From Molossus alvarezi (taxonomy: Eukaryota; Chordata; Mammalia; Chiroptera; Molossidae), in assembly GCA_037176705.1 (NCBI GenBank), contig CM073891.1, positions 50,346,571 through 50,410,570 of the forward strand: a stretch of 64,000 bases of DNA. The letters run 5' to 3'. Below the pieces are notes generated by a model. That model had not been told where the DNA came from. It searched no databases and saw only the letters and a list, made by a program, of their open reading frames with translations. Position numbers and translations under genes: made by a program. This document shows positions 25,063 through 36,936 of the stretch, piece after piece; position 1 is the first letter of the stretch, and every line of letters begins with the position of its first letter.

Positions 25063-25734
25063 AAAGGAAAGACAACATGAAATTTTACCTTTCTCTCACA
25101 ACCAGGCGCCATGGATAGAGATCTGGGAGATAGGACTTTGGTAAGATTTTCACCCTTGGCCAGCCTGTTAGTTTTCCCAGGCTCTGGAGCAAATGGAATA
25201 TCTCCGCAATCCTAATCACCAAAATTGTAGAAGGAAAAGTAATTTTAAATATATAATTTTAAATATATAATTCAAATTGTTTATTTATTTATTTATTTTT
25301 TCTAGCCTTTATAGTGAGTGTGTGGCTGAGACCGCATTTTCTCTAGTGCATCTTATAAATGGATAAGCTTTTCTAGGTTAAAATTTCTCCACTGTGGCTA
25401 CTGTGATACAAGATTATCTTTGGTAGGTTAACCTACCTGTTCAGCCTCAAAACAAAATTTATTCACCTGCAGCCTCACACTAGATCCAGTGCACTTAAAG
25501 TCCAGTCAGTCTCATCCAATAACCCAACCAGTCCAACTCCAACCCCATCTGATTTCTGTTGAAACTGGTCTATCCCCAGATCCAGGCCAGTTTCTAATGT
25601 TGGACCCTGCTGGTTTCTGTGCCAAAGAAGGAAAAAGAAATGCTCAAATAAAGTTTGAAAGCCCATAAGATATAAGCCCAGGAGCTAGGTCTGAGAGGGA
25701 TTTATCTATCACTCCAGAGACAGCAAGAGAGCAG

Positions 25735-25825
25735 AGTTCCCAGTAGGAGGCATGCAGGAGGCAGCCCATCTATGTTTCTCTCCCTCTCTCTAAAATCAAT
25801 AAAAACATATTTAAACAAACAAACA
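25735..25825 (+). mobile_element. Ves-type SINE, 3' part only
   Basis: It contains gttcccagtaggaggcatgc, ggaggcagcccatctatg, a CT-rich tract and ctaaaatcaataaaaacata. The pol III promoter head is missing or unrecognisable. Confidence 0.75.
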
Positions 25826-26867
25826 AAAGAAACAGGTTGGAAGAAGCATTCAACTCTCTAATAGCAATTAAGAAAAAATACAAAGAAAATCTTACTCTTT
25901 GATAGCCATTCCTAAAAAATTAAGTAACTTCATTCAAACAATGGGATATTGGTTACATTTTCTACTTTCGTTCAAATTACAAAAAACAATTTCTATTTAG
26001 ATGTAGTTATACTAACAAATCTCAATTATCAATAGGGTAGAATGTTTTCTTCTTTGAATTAATAAAGAATTGTGATAATTAGTTTCAGAGTTAGTTTTTA
26101 AAATTTTTAAAAATACATATTAAATGGAAATATCTTACATATTGAGAAAAACAGTACAAAATTTATGATGGGTTTTGTGTATATGTGTTTATTATTTTCA
26201 AGATTATAACAATTATAAATAATATTTATGTTATTTGGAAGTTTTCTATCTCAGTCTCCAGAATGGTAAAAACATTGATCTTTGCCAAATACAATATATG
26301 CAATTAAAAACATATTTAGGTATTTTTTCATATATGTTTTCAAAACAATTATGAAAACAGATGTGCTTCAGACTAACATTAAAGCATATTGTCATGATTA
26401 TTAATAAAGTTCTATATAAGTCTCCAAAGCTAAACTAAATGTTTTGCTTTAATTATTTTTTGAAAGGTATGATTTTTTTCCTTGATAAAGAGTGGACCAG
26501 TTCAATGCTGTCAATTAGTGGGTAGAAAGCTTGTTTTAAAAAAATGACTATTTGCCTTTGTGCAAAATGACCTTATATTACAATAAAGGGGTAGGAAATA
26601 AAGCAAACAGACTGCAGAATTGTTTTCTTTGAAAAATGATCATCATACTCCTAAGTAATGCATCACTCAAGATATGATTTCCAAGTGCTGGGACCCAGTA
26701 ATTTCCCTTGCATTGAGACATAGAGTCCCAAAATTTTGTTAAGATTTACAAAGCAACTAAACAGACAAATAAATGAACACTGGACACATTATTTAGTACC
26801 TCTTTGAAACCAATTTACATTTCTGTAAATATCAGTGTCTCTACTAATATGACTCAGTGTAAGCTTA

Positions 26868-26909
<42 letters not shown>

Positions 26910-27300
26910 TCTATATCTTTCCACTTCTGTTGGCAGGTTTTCTAATAATTTTATATAAAGTTCTTAATTGGTCTTAATTTACATATTTTTTTAAAAATAA
27001 ACAATGTTTCATTTTAAACACTAATTTTATAAACACTGATTTTAGCTGGCTGTTATACAAATGAATTTGATGTTATTTATGAGGTTAAAAAATCATCTTG
27101 AGAAAGTTGTTTGCTGATACCAAGAGTGAACTCTCACTGCTTTATTTATTGTGTTTTGTTCAACTTGCCAGCATTTTTTATTTGCATCTTGAAGGCTACT
27201 AAATATTTCCTGTCACTCATTTGCATATAACCTTCTATATACAAATTGTTAAAAACAATCACTAAGAAATATGTTCCTCTCCCCTTGGGTTGCTATTTCA
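25826..27300. other. AT-rich DNA with no recognised gene
   Basis: No exon or clear repeat is visible apart from the CA microsatellite at 26869. Confidence 0.45.
26869..26908. repeat. (CA)n microsatellite
   Basis: Twenty uninterrupted CA units. Confidence 0.95.
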
Positions 27301-27309
27301 AAAATAAAA

Positions 27310-27830
27310 GCTTAGATTTCACAGGTAAGAAAAAATGCATATATTGACTAGCCATTATGTGCCAGACATAATTAAGGTCTTGTATAAAAAGATAATAAGC
27401 AGGGAGCATTCTCAAGAAGCATACTCTCTGGTTAGCAAGCAACAGACAAGTAAATAAATCATTCCAATTGGCTATAATCAATGCCAAGAAAGCAGAAACC
27501 AAAATCATGAGATTGCATTTCAGGCAGGGTTTTCTAGAAGAAATGACTAGCAGTAATTAGCCCATCAGTGTGCGTAAGTGGAGGCCTGGGGAAGTTGGGG
27601 TTATTGGGATATAGAGGTGCAGAGTGATAAGGGCATATGCAAGAGGTGTCCTGGGCACAGGGGACACAAATTGTACCGGAGGGCTGAGACATGGAGTTCA
27701 GAGGGAAAGCATTGTGTGCCTACATGGGAGGGAGAGAAAGCCTCTATATCAAGCCTGTGGTTTTCATAAACACCATGGAGAATCACTGAGTGGTTTTAAG
27801 TAAGGGAATGATATCATTAAGACTGCATTG
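27310..27830 (-). mobile_element. LINE-2 3' fragment (antisense)
   Basis: On the plus strand it shows ccattatgtgccagacataa, cattctcaagaagcatactc and the gagtggttttaagtaaggga / atgatatcattaag stretch, the reverse of L2's 3' region. Limits approximate. Confidence 0.65.
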
Positions 27831-28098
27831 CTTATTTGTTAAAACCCCATCAACTATGTGAGTTAGATTTTTTTAAAGAATGCATTATGATTATAAGAAT
27901 AAAATCTGGGAAGTATAAAGAAAGTCCAGGGGTGTCAGGTCCTTATAACCCAACCTCATCCAGTTATTTTAGAATCCTATGATGTTTTTAGCACTTCAAC
28001 TCTACAAAATACAGTGAGAGATGAGAAAATTGAGGGCAAATAAGCCTGTAAGCTGGAAACCTTGGGAACACAATACCTAGGAAAAGAATCAATTGCAA

Positions 28099-28292
28099 GC
28101 CTGGCTGGTATGGCTCAGTGGCTGAGCATCGACCCATGCACCAAGAGGTCGCCAGTTCGATTCCCAGTCAGGACACATGCCCAGGTTGTGGTACTGATCT
28201 CCAGTGAGGGGCATGCAGGAGGTGGCCAATCAATGTTCTCTTTCGTAGATGTTTCTATCTCTTTCTCTCTCTAAAATCAATAAAGAAAAAAT
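28099..28292 (+). mobile_element. Ves-type SINE (short type)
   Basis: It has tatggctcagtggctgagc, accaagaggtcgccagttcg, cacatgcccaggttgtgg, a CT-rich tract and ctaaaatcaataaagaaaaa. No unambiguous TSD. Confidence 0.9.
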
Positions 28293-29696
28293 AAATTAAG
28301 ACTCAGTTATAAGTACAATCATTGATCTCACAAATAATCAATATGGATTGTTAAAGAAACCTTTTCTTTCTTTTTTTTTTTATTAGCAGTCTCTCTGAAC
28401 TATAGATTATCTACCTTATTTTCCAGAGTGAGATTCCAACCCGTGTCCAGTTGATTTCATCTTCGTCTCTAACTTAACCTTTCACAATGTAGCATTTTTG
28501 TATGTTCTTCCTCTGATGCCACCTCATCAACATTCTCTCTTAGTTATGAATAACAAAATACATGTGCTCTGTGTGTGCACACTCAGACATGCATGCCCAC
28601 TCAGACATGTATGCAAATATTTCAGTGAAATCCCCAAATTCTCTTCTATTTCTTTCCACTTTGTGCTGAATTTCTATCATTATGCTTTATATTTCTTAAT
28701 CTCCTGCAATCCAATTTTTATCACCCCATTATTTATTAGAGAGGACATAGTGAAAAACCATTTTCTAGGGTAATCCTTTTTACCTTCCTGTCACATATAA
28801 TGTTCATATTTACACACTTGAAATCACCTGTAACTTTTTTTATTTATCTCTCATTTAATCAATCATATATGTAATATACCTTCAGATTGGTCTCTTGTGA
28901 TAGGATCTCATAGCTGTTACAAGTGACTTGTCTAGGTCACCCCTTTAATTTGCCAGGATGTCAGAGAGAAAAAACTTGGTGAGAATAGTTGGTTCCTGAA
29001 GCAAGCAATTACTGAAGTGATTATCTAAGGAAGGTATGAGTGAGAACTCCTCCTGGGCATTTTGGCCAATAAAGGGGGATGGGAGCACAACTTTCAGTGA
29101 TAAAATTACTTTCCAGATAGATGCCTATTGGAATTATTTTGTTGAGAAAAATACAATATGATTATACAACACTTCTCTCTGAAATATAAAAGATGGTCTG
29201 TGTGTGTGTGTATGTGTGTGTGTGTAGTTACTGTTTACATTAAACATACTCTTTTTTTCCTCTTTCTACTGCTCCCAGTCAGTCTTATGTTATATTTTCT
29301 GAATTCTCTGGAGGATCTTTTTTTTTTTGTCTTTAAGGAAAATCTATTTTCTCATTTTATTTTGTTTGCTTACCGTTTAAATAAGGTTTTCTCAGAGATT
29401 AGAGGAAGGGTTTAGAGCTGTGATGATAAGATTTTATTTAGCCCCCAAACTTCCTGAATTTTGTCCTGCGGATTATGGAAACTCCCCAAGAGAATTAAAG
29501 AATAGGTGTGCAGAAAATATTTGGAATCAAGGTACTTCTTGATTACAATGAGAGCCAGCACCCAATCACCTACAATACAATGTTCTCTGATAGCAAATGA
29601 ATTGCTGGTGTCTGTTTTGGTTTACTGATTAAGCATGAACTCCTACACTGTCCTTCTTCCCCCTCTAGCCATCACCAATTCAAATTTCATATCAAT
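28293..29696. other. AT-rich DNA with no recognised gene
   Basis: It has T-rich tracts and a small imperfect tandem duplication of a cactcagacatg-type unit at about 28578-28615. No protein motif is found in the ORFs of up to 91 codons. Confidence 0.45.
29198..29225. repeat. (TG)n microsatellite, one interruption
   Basis: A tg tract broken by a single tatg. Confidence 0.95.
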
Positions 29697-29709
29697 AAAT
29701 GAAATTTCC

Positions 29710-29960
29710 GCCCTGGCCGGTTTTGCTCAGTGGTTAGAGCGTCCGCCTGCGGTCCGGAGAGACCCGGGTTCGGTTCCCGCTAAGGGCATGTACCTCGGTT
29801 GCAGTTTGTCCCCGGCCCTGGTTGGTCGTGCGGGTGGCAGCCACTCGATGTGTCCCTTTCACATCGATGTTTCCCTCTCTCTCTCTTCCTCTCTCTCCCT
29901 CCCACTCTGTCTGTACAAAAATGGAAAAATGTCCTCGGGTGAGGATAAAAAAAAAAAAGG
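29710..29960 (+). mobile_element. Ves-type SINE (long type), well preserved
   Basis: The head reads gccctggccggttttgctca with ggttcggttcccgct as B box, then ccccggccctggttggtcgt, cactcgatgtgtccctttca, a CT-rich tract and the hallmark gtcctcgggtgaggat before the A tail. An exact 13-bp TSD, aaatgaaatttcc, flanks it at 29697-29709 and 29961-29973, so it is a fairly young insertion. Confidence 0.95.
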
Positions 29961-29973
29961 AAATGAAATTTCC

Positions 29974-31728
29974 TTTTGCTAACCTTTCTAGAAGCTGAAG
30001 ATGTTCTTAGCCCTATGCTGCGGTTAAAGTTGATCTTCCCCAAATCTTTCTTTAGAGAGTCAGTGAGAGTACATGACCTCTGCCATATAGGTTCCTTCCT
30101 AAATCTTGACTGCTTTTCTTCGTGTTTAATTCACAGAGCCTTCATTAACCTGTGGCTGTGTGGTGGCTGTTGTTTTATCAGGAATTAAACTCAAGTCTCT
30201 GGGTGAAAACATGTAACAGGTATGTGTGAAGAAAGAAGATTCTGTCCTGAATTAGTTTTCCCAGCAGTGTCTTAGAGGAGAAGGAAAATATAGACAGAGA
30301 GACTTACTACCAGATCATCCCCTAGTGGATGCATACCATGATTTGCTTACCATAGCAGACAGCTGGCAATGCAAAGGTGTTACCTTTTAGCCACAGTAAG
30401 ATGACTCATTTGAGAAGAGTCATGGCTGTAATAAACCAGTTCACCGACTCATATTTGACTGGAGAATGATAGGAGAAAGTACAGAAGCATGGGGAGACGA
30501 GAAATAGAGGTCTACTACATCTATATGTTTCTTTTCACATGCTGTTTTATATAAAAAGGTATATAAAATTTGGTTAATGAAATTGCCATTTTTGTACATC
30601 AAAGAATGTTTAGTATTGGCATTTTTATGTGATTCAATCTCATTGGAGAATCACAAGTGGATTCTATCTGTAGGAATTATTTATGAAATGTGAGAATGAG
30701 GAGAAAGCTCTCCAGAGAGACTCCAGTTGGCTGGGAGATGTAATGTAGTTTGCCCAGGAGCCAGGGATGAGTCCTTTGTTCTTGATAGGGACCAGAGAGT
30801 CATCTCCTGGCTATGTGTCTTATAAAAATTAAAGGTTGTTTTGATGGCAGGACACAATACTGTGACATTCAAATAAAAGGCAGAACTCTTTGTTACTTGC
30901 AGCTCTGGAAGAAAGAAGTTTACAAGGTACAGTCACAAAGGGGGTTCCATCGGAGGCAGTATAACAGTAAGCTAGAACTGGAGGGACAGTTTATATGTGT
31001 TAAGCAGAGTGGCATTAGCTGGTTTTTGTGGAATGGCTAAATTGAATAATTTGGTGTTTTCAGGGAACATAGGATGTTGTCTATTGTTTCCTGGTACCTG
31101 GCCCTGAGGGGATAGAGCAGGTGCACAGTGGCCCAATGTGCAAGAACCAGGGAAGAGAAGGGTGGGTGTGGACTTAATTAACTGCTCAAGAGAAACTGAC
31201 TGGGCCTCAAACTGGGTCAAGTCAGCACGCAAACAAATAAACTGTATTATACTATGGAAGCAGAAAAATGCGTAATTGGAAAGTAAAGATGCAACACACA
31301 CCCAAACTAGTTTAAAGGACAGAGATACGTGAAGCCTTGTTGGAAAAGTTAATTCCAGTCTCGAATCTTGAAACGTGAGAAAGTGCTTGGACAGGATAGA
31401 GGAGGTTGGGGAGCAGCACTATTGTCCAAGGGAACAGTACAAATTTAGACCAAAATCTGGAAAGACTGATTTGGAATTTATGTTGCTTTTATTATAAAAA
31501 GTGAGATCCCAATGGATACATTCGAAACTCAACAATTGCCTATACCCACCTTACTCCCCTCCATCCCTCACAATCACCCTGCGGAGGCCTGACTGGCTAA
31601 ATCTCTGTAACTTTAGAGGACAGGAGGTCAAAGAGGGCTTGCTCATTTCCTAATGAGCTACATGCACCATAGGGCAGTGGCTATATGAATCAGAAAATTC
31701 CACAGTTTGGGAAATAGTAGGGGAATGT
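29974..31728. other. No recognised gene
   Basis: Base composition is closer to balanced than in neighbouring stretches. ORFs reach 109 codons (minus, 30972-31301) without a recognisable motif. Possible unannotated old repeats. Confidence 0.4.
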
Positions 31729-31743
31729 CTTATTTGATAGTTT

Positions 31744-31984
31744 TTGTTGTTGTTCTTTTAATCCTCACCTGAGGATATTTTTCCATTTATTTTCAGATAG
31801 AGTGGGAGGTGGGGAGAGAGAGAGAAACATCGACGTAAGAGAGACATATTGATTGGTTGCCTCTCCTACAACCCCAACCAGGGCCAGGGACTGAACCACA
31901 ACTGAGGTATGAACCTGCAAACCAAACCCATGACTCTTTGGTCCACAGGCTGATGCTGAAGTCGCTGAGCCAAACCTGCCAGGG
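31744..31984 (-). mobile_element. Ves-type SINE (long type)
   Basis: On the minus strand it ends in the cctcaggtgaggat-type motif and A tail. Flanks cttatttgatagttt (31729-31743) and cttattagatagttt (31985-31999) match at 14 of 15. Confidence 0.9.
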
Positions 31985-32589
31985 CTTATTAGATAGTTTG
32001 TAAAACTTAGAAACCCTATTTGATTGTTGGTTAGCAGCTGGTCAACCATTATCTGTATACCCTAGTGATAGTTATATTTTCTCATTTATCTCTATTATTC
32101 AAGTAAAATACCTCTTCAATCACCACTGAACTAGTACTAGTAACAGCAACAGTAGTAACATTTTACAGCTATGGAGTGTTACTGGGCCTGTTTTATAATC
32201 CTTATCTTTTGTCCTCTTACAGCAAACACCCACTGCCCCCAAGCTGACGTTATCTTCAAATATGTCACTTAGAATTGGCTTAACTAATACGAGGTATGTT
32301 ACATGAATGTTAAGTGAGAAGATAATGAGGCTGGAACTATATTCACTTAAATTTTAACACTAAAAGTTAAGTTTTTTTCAAAACTTTCTGGGTCATTTAA
32401 TTTTAGGTTATATTGCAGTTTGATATCCTTGATAAAATTTAATAGAGTAATGTAGTCGTGGCCAGACATAAAGGTAAATCTTTTTGTAAAAAGGCTATTC
32501 AGAGTCTTACTCTTATAATTCTAAGACCCACTATTGCAATTAGTTATTCAGGATGGTAGAGGCTATCTCTTTTAATTCCTTTGTGTCCT

Positions 32590-32815
32590 GCCTCAAATAG
32601 AGGGCTTCCCTCACAATTCTGTTTACAATGGCACCCCAACCACCGTTATTCTTACCACCATACCTGACTCTATTTTGCTTCAGAGTACTTATTATCACTT
32701 GACTTATTCTACGTTTGCTTTTTCATTATCTAACTTTCCTCTCAAATTTGTCCCTAGTGTTTATACAGTAGAGATTACATAGAAGGCGCTTAATAAATGT
32801 TGAATGTATTCATGA
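32590..32815 (+). mobile_element. LINE-2 3' terminus
   Basis: It has ttcagagtacttattatcac followed by agaaggcgcttaataaatgt and tgaatgtattcatgaa, the L2 3' end with its terminal short repeats. Confidence 0.65.
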
Positions 32816-33749
32816 AAATTATATGCTATTTGTAAAATATACTAAGTTTTTTAATATACATAAACTACTGCTAACAAATATACAGAGCTTAAAGGAAATA
32901 AGTTTAGGACTTCCGGTCAAGATGATGGGTAGGTAAACATGGCATCGCGTCCTTCCACAACCACATCAAAGTTACAACTAAACTACAACACAACCATCAT
33001 TCAGAATTGCCTGAAATCGACCTGAATGGAAGTCCTACAACTACGGAATTAAAGCAGCAGCCACATCCAGACTGGTAGGAGGGGCGGAGGGGACGGGCTG
33101 GTCCCACACCCACGTGGGGCCGGTAAAAATCAGGAGGATACCTCGGCTGGGAAGGTCCTTCCTGAGTACTGAGGGGTTCCTGTCCCACACCAGGTGCCGC
33201 TCTCAGGGTTCCAGTGCCAGGAAGAGAAGTCCCCATAACTCTGGCTGGAAAAACCAGCGGGAACTGAGGCTCAGGGAGGCTGACGCGGCTGGAGCCCCAG
33301 GCAGCTCCTTAAAGGGCCCGCGCACAGACTTATCGGACTCTCTCCCTCTAAGCTTGGAGGGGAGGCAGCTCCAGGGGCACCAGAGACATACAGGGAAGAA
33401 CTGAGCTGTTTGGCACTGGAGCGGGGGCTTTCTCCTGGACAGACGTGCTGTCAGAGGCCTTTGTTCCTTTGGTGAGCCCTTCCCTGGGGCGGCAGACAGC
33501 CTCCATATCTGGGACTCCAGCAACCTGGCTCACACTGTTTGCCCCGCCCTGGTGATTCCCTGAGGCCCTACCCCACCCAACTTTCAGGCCCACCCAAGCT
33601 GTTGCCAGTGGCTTAACCATAGAATTGGCCTGTCTTGGATCCTGCTTCAGGTTTTCCTAAATTCTTTCAAACGAGCAGCATCTGGCCTCAGTGAGCCCCA
33701 TACCTCTCATTAAGTAATACACAGAAACAAACACAAGGAGGCAGCCAAA

Positions 33750-34675
33750 ATAAGGAGACAAAGAAACAGGTCCCAAATGAAAGAACAGAACAAAACCCCA
33801 GGAAAAAACTAAGCGAAATGGAGATAAGCAACCTAATAGATGCTGAGTTCAAAACACTGCTTATAAGGATGCTCAGTGAACTTACTGAGAACCTCAGCAA
33901 ACTTAGTGAGGGCCATAAGAGCATAAAAAAGGACCAGTCAGAAATGAAGGATGCAAAGTCAGAAATTAAGGAGGCACTGACTGAAATAAAGAATAATTTA
34001 CACAGATTCAATAGTAGAGTAGGTAAGGCCAAGAAGCAAACCATCAATTTGGAATATAAGGAAGCAAAAAACACCCAATTAGAACAACAAAAAGGAAAAA
34101 GAATCCAAGAAAATGAGGATAATGTAAGGAGCTTCTGGGACAACTTCAAGCGTGCCAACATTCGCATCTTGGGGGTGCCAAAAGGAGAAGAGAGAGAACA
34201 AGAAATCAAAAACCTATTTGAAAAAATAATGGCAGAAAACGTCCCTAACTTGGTGAAGGAAACAGACATACAAATCCAGGAAGCATAGAGAGTCCCAAAC
34301 AAGATGAACCCAGAGGTCCACACCAAGACACATCATCATCAAAATGCTAAAGGTTCAAGACAAAGAGAGAATCTTAAAAGCTGCAAGAGAAAAGGAGTTA
34401 GTTACCCACAAGTGAGTTCCTATAAGACTGTCAGCTGAAACTTTGCAGACCAGAAGGGAGTGGCAAGAAATATTCAGAGTGGTGAAAATAAGAACCTACA
34501 ACCAAGATTACTCTATCCTGCAAAGCTGTCATTTAGAATTGATGGCCATATAAAGAGTTTCTCAGACAAGAAAAAGTTAAAGGAGTTCATCACCACCAAA
34601 CCGTTATTATATGAAATGTTGAAGGGTCTTTTTGAAGAAAAAGATAAAACATATGAACAAACAAAATGGCAATGA
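33750..34675 (+). pseudogene. HAL1/L1 ORF1 pseudogene, copy 2
   Basis: It is the same L1-type ORF1p as in copy 1, broken differently. The start codon equivalent at 33750-33752 is ATA instead of ATG, and a 1-nt loss near 33808 produces an early TAA. The frame is then open for 156 codons (33818-34288): coiled-coil residues LSKLSEGHKSIKKDQSEM, followed by the RRM-like domain with NIRILGVPKGEEREQEIKN. A CAG-to-TAG stop at 34286-34288 cuts it before the C-terminal domain. Beyond it NLQPRLLYPAKLSFR and a natural terminus at 34675 are readable. It shows the true 3' limit of ORF1 for this family, with 3'UTR immediately after. Confidence 0.88.
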
Positions 34676-34771
34676 ATACATATCTATCAACAATTGAATC
34701 TACAAACAAAATGAACAAGCAGAACAGAAACATTCTCATAGATACAGAGAACACTTTGTTGGTTGCCAGAT

Positions 34772-34794
34772 GGGAGGGGGGTTGGGGGAATGGG
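34772..34794 (+). other. G-quadruplex-type motif in HAL1 3'UTR
   Basis: ggg a g6 tt g5 aat ggg, colinear with 23337-23360 in copy 1. Confidence 0.75.
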
Positions 34795-35291
34795 TGAAAA
34801 GGTGAAGGGATTAAGAAGTACAAATTGGTTGCTAGACAGACAAACCTCAAAGGGAAGGGGGTTGGGGGTTAGGGAGTGGGAAGAAATAAACCAAAGAACT
34901 TATATGCATAACCAATGGACACAGACAACAGTGTGGGAAAAGGCGAGAGTGGGGGCAGGAGTGTGGAAGAGGGATCAATGGGGGAAAAATGAGGAACATC
35001 TGTAATACATTCAACAATATAGATTAAAAAAAAGAAAATAAATTTAATATACTACCAGTTCTAATACTTTTTTCATGTTTTCTTGGGAAAAAAAGTTGAT
35101 AGGCAACTTATTTATCATGATATAGGTTTCTACTTTAACTTTCTAAATAGCTTAATCCAAGTATGTCTAGTAATCTGACCTTCTTAAGTGTAGAACTGTA
35201 GTAGGAGCTCTAAAGACCAGTGGTAAATTATCTCAATAGTCTCTCCAGGCAGTAGATGTCAAAATAAAAAATAGTGAGACATAGAAGTCTC

Positions 35292-35522
35292 CTTTTTTTA
35301 TAAAGCTGATTTATAGAGAAAGGGAGAGAGGGAGAAAGGGAGAAAGGGAGAAAGGGAGAAAGAGAGAGAGAAACACATCAATGTGAGAGCAAAACATCAT
35401 TTGGTGTCTCCTGCTTGCCCCCTACCATGGATCAAGCCTCAAACCAAGCATGTGTCCTGACCAGGACATGGCAACCTTTCTGTGCACAAGGCACAACCAA
35501 ACTGAGTCACACCAGCCACGGC
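35292..35522 (-). mobile_element. Ves-type SINE with expanded GGGAGAAA tract
   Basis: On the minus strand it has a tRNA-like head and a CT-rich middle expanded as repeated gggagaaa/ggagaaag units (about 35325-35370 on the plus strand). TSD catagaagtctc is exact at 35280-35291 and 35523-35534. Confidence 0.9.
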
Positions 35523-35806
35523 CATAGAAGTCTCTTTTTGAACTAAACAATTATTATTTATTAATCAATATTTATATCAATTGGTATAAAATATTATACC
35601 AGCTGGAACAAAATCCTAGAATAATAATAATTGTAATAAAAATGCAAATTCCCAATGCATTTAATTGATATTATCGTCACTAAGACACTCTGAACAAATC
35701 TAAGTAGTTTGGACTTGATTGTATTTTGCTTTGACAGTATCAGCTCTCTCAAATCACAACGTTAGTCACATATCAACCAAGCATGATTTTGTCAAAAATA
35801 TTGACT

Positions 35807-36019
35807 TATTTTTTTTTTAAATATGTTTTTGTTGATTTTTTTTACAAAGAGAGGGAGGGAGAGAGAAACATTGATGTGAGAAACATCAATCAACTGCCTC
35901 CTGCACACCCACTACTGGGGATGGAGCCTGAAACCTGGACATGTGCCCTAATCAGGAATCAAACCGGGACACCTCAGTCCACGGGACAACACTCAATCCA
36001 CCGAGCCACACCAGCTGGG
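35807..36019 (-). mobile_element. Ves-type SINE (short type)
   Basis: The tRNA-like head is at the right, with gagccacaccagctgggc on the plus strand. Flanks caaaaatattgact (35793-35806) and caaaaacattgact (36020-36033) match at 13 of 14. Confidence 0.9.
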
Positions 36020-36245
36020 CAAAAACATTGACTCCTTATTTCTAGAGAATAAAATGCATTTACTAACAAACATCTTTAAAAAGTATAAGTGTTTTAATAA
36101 AATTCTACTTGTTGAAGGAAAAATAATGAGATAAAACTGATTATTCTAGTAACTTTAACTTTTAAGTTACCAAAAATGCAAATACATCCTATCTAGTGAA
36201 ATAACCATATAGTTAATTAAATATATAACTAAAAGCCTAAAAATG

Positions 36246-36247
<2 letters not shown>

Positions 36248-36281
<34 letters not shown>
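36248..36281. repeat. (TA)n microsatellite
   Basis: About 17 AT/TA units without interruption. Confidence 0.95.
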
Positions 36282-36283
<2 letters not shown>

Positions 36284-36569
36284 AGAGATTATATACATAT
36301 ATTTTTATCCTACACACAAATACACATACAGTTTGACTAGAGAGTATAAGCACAATATGGGTCAAATATGCACCAGCTTAATTAATTTACAAGACAAATA
36401 TAGGCACACAAGTAAGGCTATGTGTATATGAAACAAAACTGATTTCTTGCCAATGTATTAAAAACAACTGTATATAGAAAAACAAAAAAATATAATCAAG
36501 AAACATTCTTGAGACCAGACATATGAGAAACATATTTTAGAATGGTCTAAATACAATTTTGAATTTTCT

Positions 36570-36797
36570 TTTTAAAAAAAAAATTTTTTTTCTCTATTGA
36601 TTTTTAGAGAGAGAGGAAAGGAGAGGAAGAAAGAGATAGAAACATCAATGGAGAGAACATAGATTGGCCACCTCCAGCATGCCCCTTACTGGGGATCAGG
36701 CCCACAACCTGGACATCTGCCCTGACTGTGTCTTGAACTGGTAACCTCTCAGTGCATGCATGGGTCGATGCTCAAACATGGAGCCACACCAGCTGGG
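36570..36797 (-). mobile_element. Ves-type SINE (short type)
   Basis: On the plus strand it reads from a T-rich tail to ggagccacaccagctggg at the head. Flanks caattttgaattttct (36554-36569) and caatcttgagttttct (36798-36813) match at 14 of 16. Confidence 0.9.
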
Positions 36798-36905
36798 CAA
36801 TCTTGAGTTTTCTAAGGGCCAAACTAATAAGGTTTATCCTTTTTTAACATGTTCTTTAAAACAATTTTTTAATATTCTATACTGCCAAACTGCTTTAACT
36901 GGATA

Positions 36906-36910
<5 letters not shown>

Positions 36911-36936
<26 letters not shown>
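36911..36936. repeat. (AC)n microsatellite
   Basis: Thirteen AC units. Confidence 0.95.

Larger units (their letters stand above)
32907..35033 (+). mobile_element. HAL1-like (half-LINE-1) retrotransposon, copy 2, near full length
   Basis: It is colinear with 21451-23630 across 5'UTR, ORF1 and 3'UTR, starts ggacttccggtcaagatg and ends in an A-rich tail. TSD gaaataagttta (32895-32906) and gaaaataaattta (35034-35046) agree apart from one substitution and one A. As in copy 1, ORF1 is followed directly by a ~360-nt 3'UTR with no ORF2. Sequence identity to copy 1 is high throughout by eye, so both came from one active family rather than from independent L1 deletions. Confidence 0.88.

Noticed and set aside
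29710..29790. tRNA gene, because of A-box and B-box-like sequences.
   Set aside because: It does not complete a cloverleaf and continues into the SINE body with CT-rich and A-rich parts. The same applies to every Ves copy.
29635..29982. 115-codon ORF and similar ORFs inside SINEs (for example 48260, 51154, 54477, 55037, 56299).
   Set aside because: They lie wholly or mostly in Ves SINE bodies and recur with each copy. SINEs are non-coding pol III templates.
33688..34326. 212-codon minus-strand ORF, the longest in the window.
   Set aside because: It is the antisense shadow of HAL1 ORF1; the Leu/Ser/Phe-rich translation mirrors the Lys/Glu-rich sense frame.
1..35033. The ERV-like pair (1 and 11382) and the HAL1 pair (21451 and 32907) are both about 11.4 kb apart, suggesting a large tandem duplication.
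   Set aside because: The DNA between and around them does not repeat (for example the SINE at 4203 and the hAT at 6225 have no partner 11.4 kb on), and each HAL1 has its own TSD. The equal spacing looks like coincidence.
35325..35370. CRISPR-like array (regular gggagaaa units).
   Set aside because: It is a simple tandem repeat inside a SINE, with no spacers, in a vertebrate genome.
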